NCBI GenBank assembly: GCA_035578155.1
Contig: JAPWDM010000003.1
Coordinates: forward strand, 19,432,916-19,496,915
DNA length: 64,000 nucleotides
Direction: 5' to 3'
Source of the DNA: Brachynemurus nebulosus
Lineage: Eukaryota; Arthropoda; Insecta; Neuroptera; Myrmeleontidae
The translations under genes and the position numbers were made by a program. Position 1 is the first letter of the stretch; each line of letters starts with the position of its first letter. The notes below the pieces were generated by a model. That model searched no databases. It was given only the letters and a program-made list of their open reading frames with translations, and was not told where the DNA came from. Below are positions 59,351 through 64,000 of this stretch, piece by piece.

Positions 59351-60738
59351 CGTGTTTCGTAGTAGTTTTAATTTTCTTTTTTTATACAGATTGTTTTATG
59401 TTTTGATGTGAAATGTGGTGGGGATTCAATATAAATAATTTTATTTAGAAATTCTTTTTATCTTACAAAAAATGTACCCATACAACGACGGATTCCGTTC
59501 CTTTTTAAATATTTTATGGAATTGACTTTTCTTAATCCAATATGGGGACCACAGATGAGACAGATCAAGCCTACATATAAAAAAGTGTAATCCGAAAGTT
59601 ATAATAAGTAGCAATTTACACCACTACTAATTTAGTCTGTTACTGACTGTCGTGGTGTTCACATCATAATAAATATCATGTTTTTTTAATCAACTCGTGA
59701 AATTTAAACTGCAAAAAATACGAAGTGTGTCGTATTTAAGTGTAAAATTTCTATTGAATAAAGAATTTCTCAAAATAAAGGAATATCTTTTTTAAAATAA
59801 ATAAATTTATCTTTAATTGTTGACTGGTGGTAAGATACGGTGGCCATGATCAACATATCATACTAACACATTGGTATATTCGTGTCCATACATCATGTGT
59901 TTTGATCGTATGTGTGCTATGTTACGTCACTCGTTGATTACAGTGGGCACAGTTTGGTAGACATACTAGTTTGACCCCTTGGTGAGGACTGTAGCCATAT
60001 ATCGTTCTGCTAATAATATCGTTACCAGTGGAGATATGTGTAAAACAAAGGACTACTACGGAAAACTCCAAAATGGAATTCTATTCGAGGAAATAATTTT
60101 TTTTGGGGCGTGGGGCGGGGGGGGGGGGGGTAATTTCGTGCCCACACTTTTAAATAATCGGTGGTCGAAATCTACACAATTTACTAGAGTATCGTTATTT
60201 AAAAAATAATATTGATTTTTTTAACTTTTATTGAAAGTATAAGGTTCAGGTAATCATATTATTAATCAATTAGAGGCTTACTTCAACATTAAATAAAAAG
60301 GGGAAATATTTTATCCTGAGAATTGTGAAAATTTCTCGTTAATGTCTACAAAACTCTGATTTAATGCGTATTTGGCACTCATTTGGCAATTCGTCTTTTA
60401 TTTTGGAAATAAATAGGCATTAAGAATGTTAGTACAATAAATTTTATAATTATAATTCAAATAACTAAATTGTAAAAATATAATTTTTAATAATTACTCA
60501 AATAAAAAAAAAAGAATAGTTGCTGTGAGTGGGATTGTACTTTAAATTTCCCACTTAGCAGCTGGATACTACGCCAATATCGCCGTAACAGACAAAATTA
60601 CAATTAATGTAGGTATATATAAAATTTAAAATTAACTTTATTGACAACTAAAAGATGTAGCCTAAAATTCTCTTATTCTGTTCCTAAGGGGACTCAGTTC
60701 TGTACTGTATTCAAAGATGAACGAAATTCCACAATTTG
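59351..60738. other. AT-rich DNA with a poly(G) run
   Basis: A 14-base G run (60117-60130), preceded by GGGGCGTGGGGC, is the longest in the window and could form a G-quadruplex. The ORF across it (59979-60209) is not otherwise supported. A degenerate tRNA-like stretch may lie on the minus strand near 60525-60600. Confidence 0.3.
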
Positions 60739-60749
60739 TTATTTAAAAT

Positions 60750-60898
60750 ACACTTTTGAGTCATTGTTAGCAACTTGAAATAGAATCATATATCTTACTC
60801 TTTTAAGATAATAAAATTCGCATATACGTAAAAAGAGTAAGGCATATGATTCTATTACAATTTTGATGTTTCTTACAATTAGTCAAAAGTGTAATGGG
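60750..60898. mobile_element. Small hairpin MITE with 11-bp direct flanks
   Basis: The arms ACACTTTTGAGTCATT and AATTAGTCAAAAGTGTA, then AATAGAATCATAT / ATATGATTCTATT and CTTACTCTTTT / AAAAGAGTAAG, pair into a long hairpin. TTATTTAAAAT flanks it on both sides (60739-60749 and 60899-60909). The sequence is AT-rich, so part of the flank match may be chance. Confidence 0.6.
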
Positions 60899-60973
60899 TT
60901 ATTTAAAATTTAAATTTATTTAAAATTGGAAAATTATATAATTGAATATTAACTACTTTTATTGTTAACTTAA

Positions 60974-61877
60974 GGGGGCCACTAGTATGACATTTTGAAA
61001 AAATTGGAAAATTTTTTTTTACATGTTTCGATAGTCGATACCTTTAAAAATAACATACTAAAATTTTAAAAGAGCATATCTCAAATAGTTCTGGAGTTAC
61101 AGGCATCTGGAGAGCGGATTCTGATTTTCATTGTTAACTGTGAAGTATTGAGAAATGTATGAAGGTTGATAGTTCGGGAGTTTCTGGACGTGGCTGCCAG
61201 TTACATGTTGTGGAGAAGCTATACCCTAGCACATTTAGACAATTCATCTAGTTTTACTATGACCGTCATAGTGAGTACCTACATCGTAAATAATTTTAAT
61301 AAAAATTTTCAGTGATTAAAACTAAAAGATAAGGTAAAGAAAAACTAAATTTTTCAAATTTGCTGCAGTTATTATAACTCGAAGACAAATCATCCGATCG
61401 ATTTGATTCTTATTGCAGCTTCTTTTATATATGCTTCTTCGTGCCATGAACCTTTAGTTTTCCGATCGAATAAAAAATGTAATTTTTGCAGACCAAAAAT
61501 CATCAAATTTTCGTGTGAAATTTGAAACTTTTTTTTTAAAAACTCCGCCATTTTGTTAAATTTCAACTTTTTCTTTTCGATTGGGGTTCATGGCACGGAC
61601 AATACCATCTAGTTTAATAAGCTTTTTGGTTTTTTTGATTTCAGGCACTGTGAAGGTCGGTATCACTGCAGCAGTGGGGGGAACTTTTTTTTTGGAGCCT
61701 TGATAGATCGCGAATAACTCACTCAATTTTCAATTTTTTTGTCAAAAAATTTTATCGTGAATTTATTATATATCAACGAATATATACTTAAAATATTAAA
61801 ACATTCAATGCAGAAACTTCTTTTAAAAGAATTTCCAAAAGTCACCTTTTTTCAGGCGGTCACACTAGTGGTCCCCC
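60974..61877. mobile_element. piggyBac-type non-autonomous element (TTAA flanks)
   Basis: TTAA at 60970-60973 and 61878-61881 flank a 904-bp insert beginning GGGGGCCACTAGTATGAC and ending GTCACACTAGTGGTCCCC plus C. The terminal inverted repeats are about 18-20 bp with a couple of mismatches. TTAA duplication is the hallmark of the piggyBac superfamily. An internal inverted pair (GTGCCATGAACC at about 61441 and GGTTCATGGCAC at about 61587) is present. No transposase ORF exists, so mobilisation would need an enzyme in trans. Confidence 0.75.
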
Positions 61878-61881
61878 TTAA

Positions 61882-63561
61882 CTACATTTTTAAGTTTATT
61901 ATGAATTAAAGTGTAGTGCAAAAATTTTTAATATTAATTCATTTATTTATTACACTTAGGTATATGTTTTAAATTATATATTTTTAAATAAAAATTATCA
62001 TTCTTGAAAATTATTGTTATAAACATTAAATAAAAAACAATTAACTCTTGGAAAAATTCATATGATATCTTTATTTCCTGGGGAAATTTTTAGAAATTCG
62101 ATACCTTAATTGATCAGTTATGTCAACTAATGGTTTATGTGTTCATAAGTGATCAATTGAGATATCTAGCTACCAATAACTGCCTCTAATTTATCGACAC
62201 TTGCTCTATATTTGTGATAATTGATCGAGAAGTGGTGAAATAACTGAACCATTAGGTGATACAAATGAAAAACTAAAATATGTTATCACCAAAAACTACT
62301 TCTGACGGCCGAAAATTGTTAAAATTTATTAAAAATTAGCCAAAGCCGCATCCAAATTTCCAATACTTACAATGTTCTGACGCCATCTGCTACTAAACTT
62401 AAACAAAAATAAGTTTGCCTCTGAGAATAAGATGTAATTGCGACGACTATTCTGTGATGACAACTAATCAAATCATGGTGGTCATTTGATACTCTGACAT
62501 AATATAAACTATTTTTTACAAAATTTTAGTTGAACTCTCGGGTTGTTTTAAAAAACAAACATTAAGTAGAAAGCAAACTTCGCTGCAAGAATGCTTCGCG
62601 ATTGAGCATTTTTACAGAAAAAATAAAGTTGTAAAAAGGCGGCTTGAACCAATGAACGAAAATTTTTTTCGTAAAAGTAGTAGAAAAACTGATATTCATA
62701 GTATGTCTTGAAAAATTTTTTAATTAAGCTAATATTTTATTCTATACTCATAAAACACCTCACCTCCTACCCTAGAATTTTTAACAGAGGTTATAAAATA
62801 AATTTATTATTTTTCGTCAATCAAAAATCCTTTCAAATAAATATCTTGCAGACAAATTAGACAGCAGAACTCTGTGTGTAATATATTTCTAATCAATAAT
62901 TTATTGACTGCCGTATGAGAAATTTTATTAAACTTATTACAATTTCATTTCAACAAGGAAAAATGATAGAACCGTAGATAAATATGCAGTTAATAATTCA
63001 TAAATCAGATAAAAACACATAAAAAAAACTACTCGACAAGAGAACAAATACCAAAATAAAAACAAATACATAAATTATTCCATAAAACAACTTATTAGAA
63101 CAATAACGTATGGATATGGTTAACAACGCGGCCTTTATCGCTTTTGTATATCTCTAAGCTACATATGTACGAATCATATAATATGTATATGTATATACCA
63201 TCTAAGTAGATATACACATAACCCTTTATTTATGGGTTTCTTGCCATTTTTTTCACCCGATTAGCATACAATCGATAGTGAAATATATTTCCTTTAAAGT
63301 ATTTTATCGAGTAATTTGAAAATTTATTTGCATGAAATGTCAGACTTTTTTTGATAGAGTGGTTTCGAAAAAATTGATGATACTTTAGTGCCAAATTAAT
63401 AACCATGAGAAGACCTAATACCTTGGCTAAACTTGATTTTTTTCAAGCTATCGTCTTGCTACCGACCGAAAAGAGCAGTCTACCAAGTAAACTAATATAT
63501 TTATGTAATTTTAATAGAAAAACCAATTATTTCGATCTTCCTTAAATTCTAATGATTTACA
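61882..63561. other. AT-rich DNA, minor hairpin
   Basis: An inverted pair AATTGATCAGTTATG / CATAAGTGATCAATT (about 62112 and 62144) is the only structure noted. No coding island was found. Confidence 0.35.
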
Positions 63562-63563
63562 TA

Positions 63564-64000
63564 CAGTCAGCCACACTCGTATTCGTACAGCAGCATATTT
63601 ACTCATATGACAAAATTTAAATCAAATGGATTCCCATAATTTCCCACAAATTTGAACTTTTTTGTTTATAATATTAATATTTGGATCTTCTACTTCCTAT
63701 ATAAGTTAAAAAAATTTCATTAATAGTTTTTTTTAAAAAAAAATTTCTAAGAAAAATGTTATGCATACAGTTTGTATCAACATGTCTAACGCCACATTCG
63801 ACAAACTTCATCTGAAAAAAAGTAGTCCTACTCTTTCAACCATTAATAAATTTGCTCTACTGACAAAAACAGTCGAATTTCCTCAAAATTCGCTATAATA
63901 ATATCATTGATACCCATATTTGCATTGTTTGCAAATAATTTTTCCTGGAAAACTGATATAACTATTATATTTATTTAACAATCCATAGAAATTGGATACC
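63564..64000 (+). mobile_element. Tc1/mariner-like element end, running out of the window
   Basis: TA followed by CAGTCAGCCACACTCGTATT (63564 onward) resembles Tc1-type terminal repeats. The next ~430 bp are AT-rich and non-coding up to the window edge, so the partner end and any transposase are not visible. Confidence 0.45.

Overview
The window is AT-rich eukaryotic DNA, most likely from an insect or other arthropod. The case for this is the introns and splice-like signals, the eukaryotic DNA transposon families, the long (TA)n tracts and the absence of any dense coding. I cannot name the species. No complete host gene is visible. Almost everything recognisable is transposable-element sequence, often nested, set in very AT-rich DNA.

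Layout. Positions 1-198 carry the open 3' end of a reading frame with a membrane segment. A decayed pogo-type element with remnants of its transposase lies at 4174-5506. A large foldback-like element lies at 6120-11430; it contains a foreign tandem-repeat insertion and a Helentron-like HINE (7538-9568). TIR elements and palindromes follow at 13554-14137 and 14679-15370. A paralogous repeat pair (16750-18600 and 22010-23330) shows different later insertions in each copy; the second holds a 195-bp hAT-type MITE with a perfect 8-bp target duplication. A TACCGT-ended TIR element sits at 20991-21893, a 120-bp tandem array at 24445-26140, and a 2.1-kb near-perfect palindrome at 27068-29193. HINE copies recur at 29870-30614 (5' truncated), 40051-41705 and 42026-43729, the last two in direct orientation 320 bp apart. 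A composite element with a nested palindrome lies at 47047-48121. The right end holds a hAT element with a transposase first-exon fragment (54781-55541), a second foldback-like element (55811-57598), a tRNA-like SINE head (about 57762), a small MITE (60750-60898), a piggyBac-type TTAA element (60974-61877) and one end of a Tc1/mariner-like element (63564 onward).

Possible host coding is limited to short islands: the fragment at 1-198; exon-like pieces preceded by good splice acceptors and ending in stops at 34818-34938 (+), 39215-39285 (-), 46114-46183 (+) and 58830-58971 (+); and a cysteine/histidine-bearing ORF at 31220-31513. They do not join into a single gene I can recognise.

I found no convincing new multi-gene system. 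The features most worth a second look are the HINE family (mosaic of two 3' modules, close direct pair, expanding central microsatellite), the foldback elements whose arms are built of tandem units, the palindrome carrying a duplicated coding-like ORF, and the empty-site/filled-site pair for the hAT MITE. All similarity statements come from reading by eye; no alignment or database search was run.
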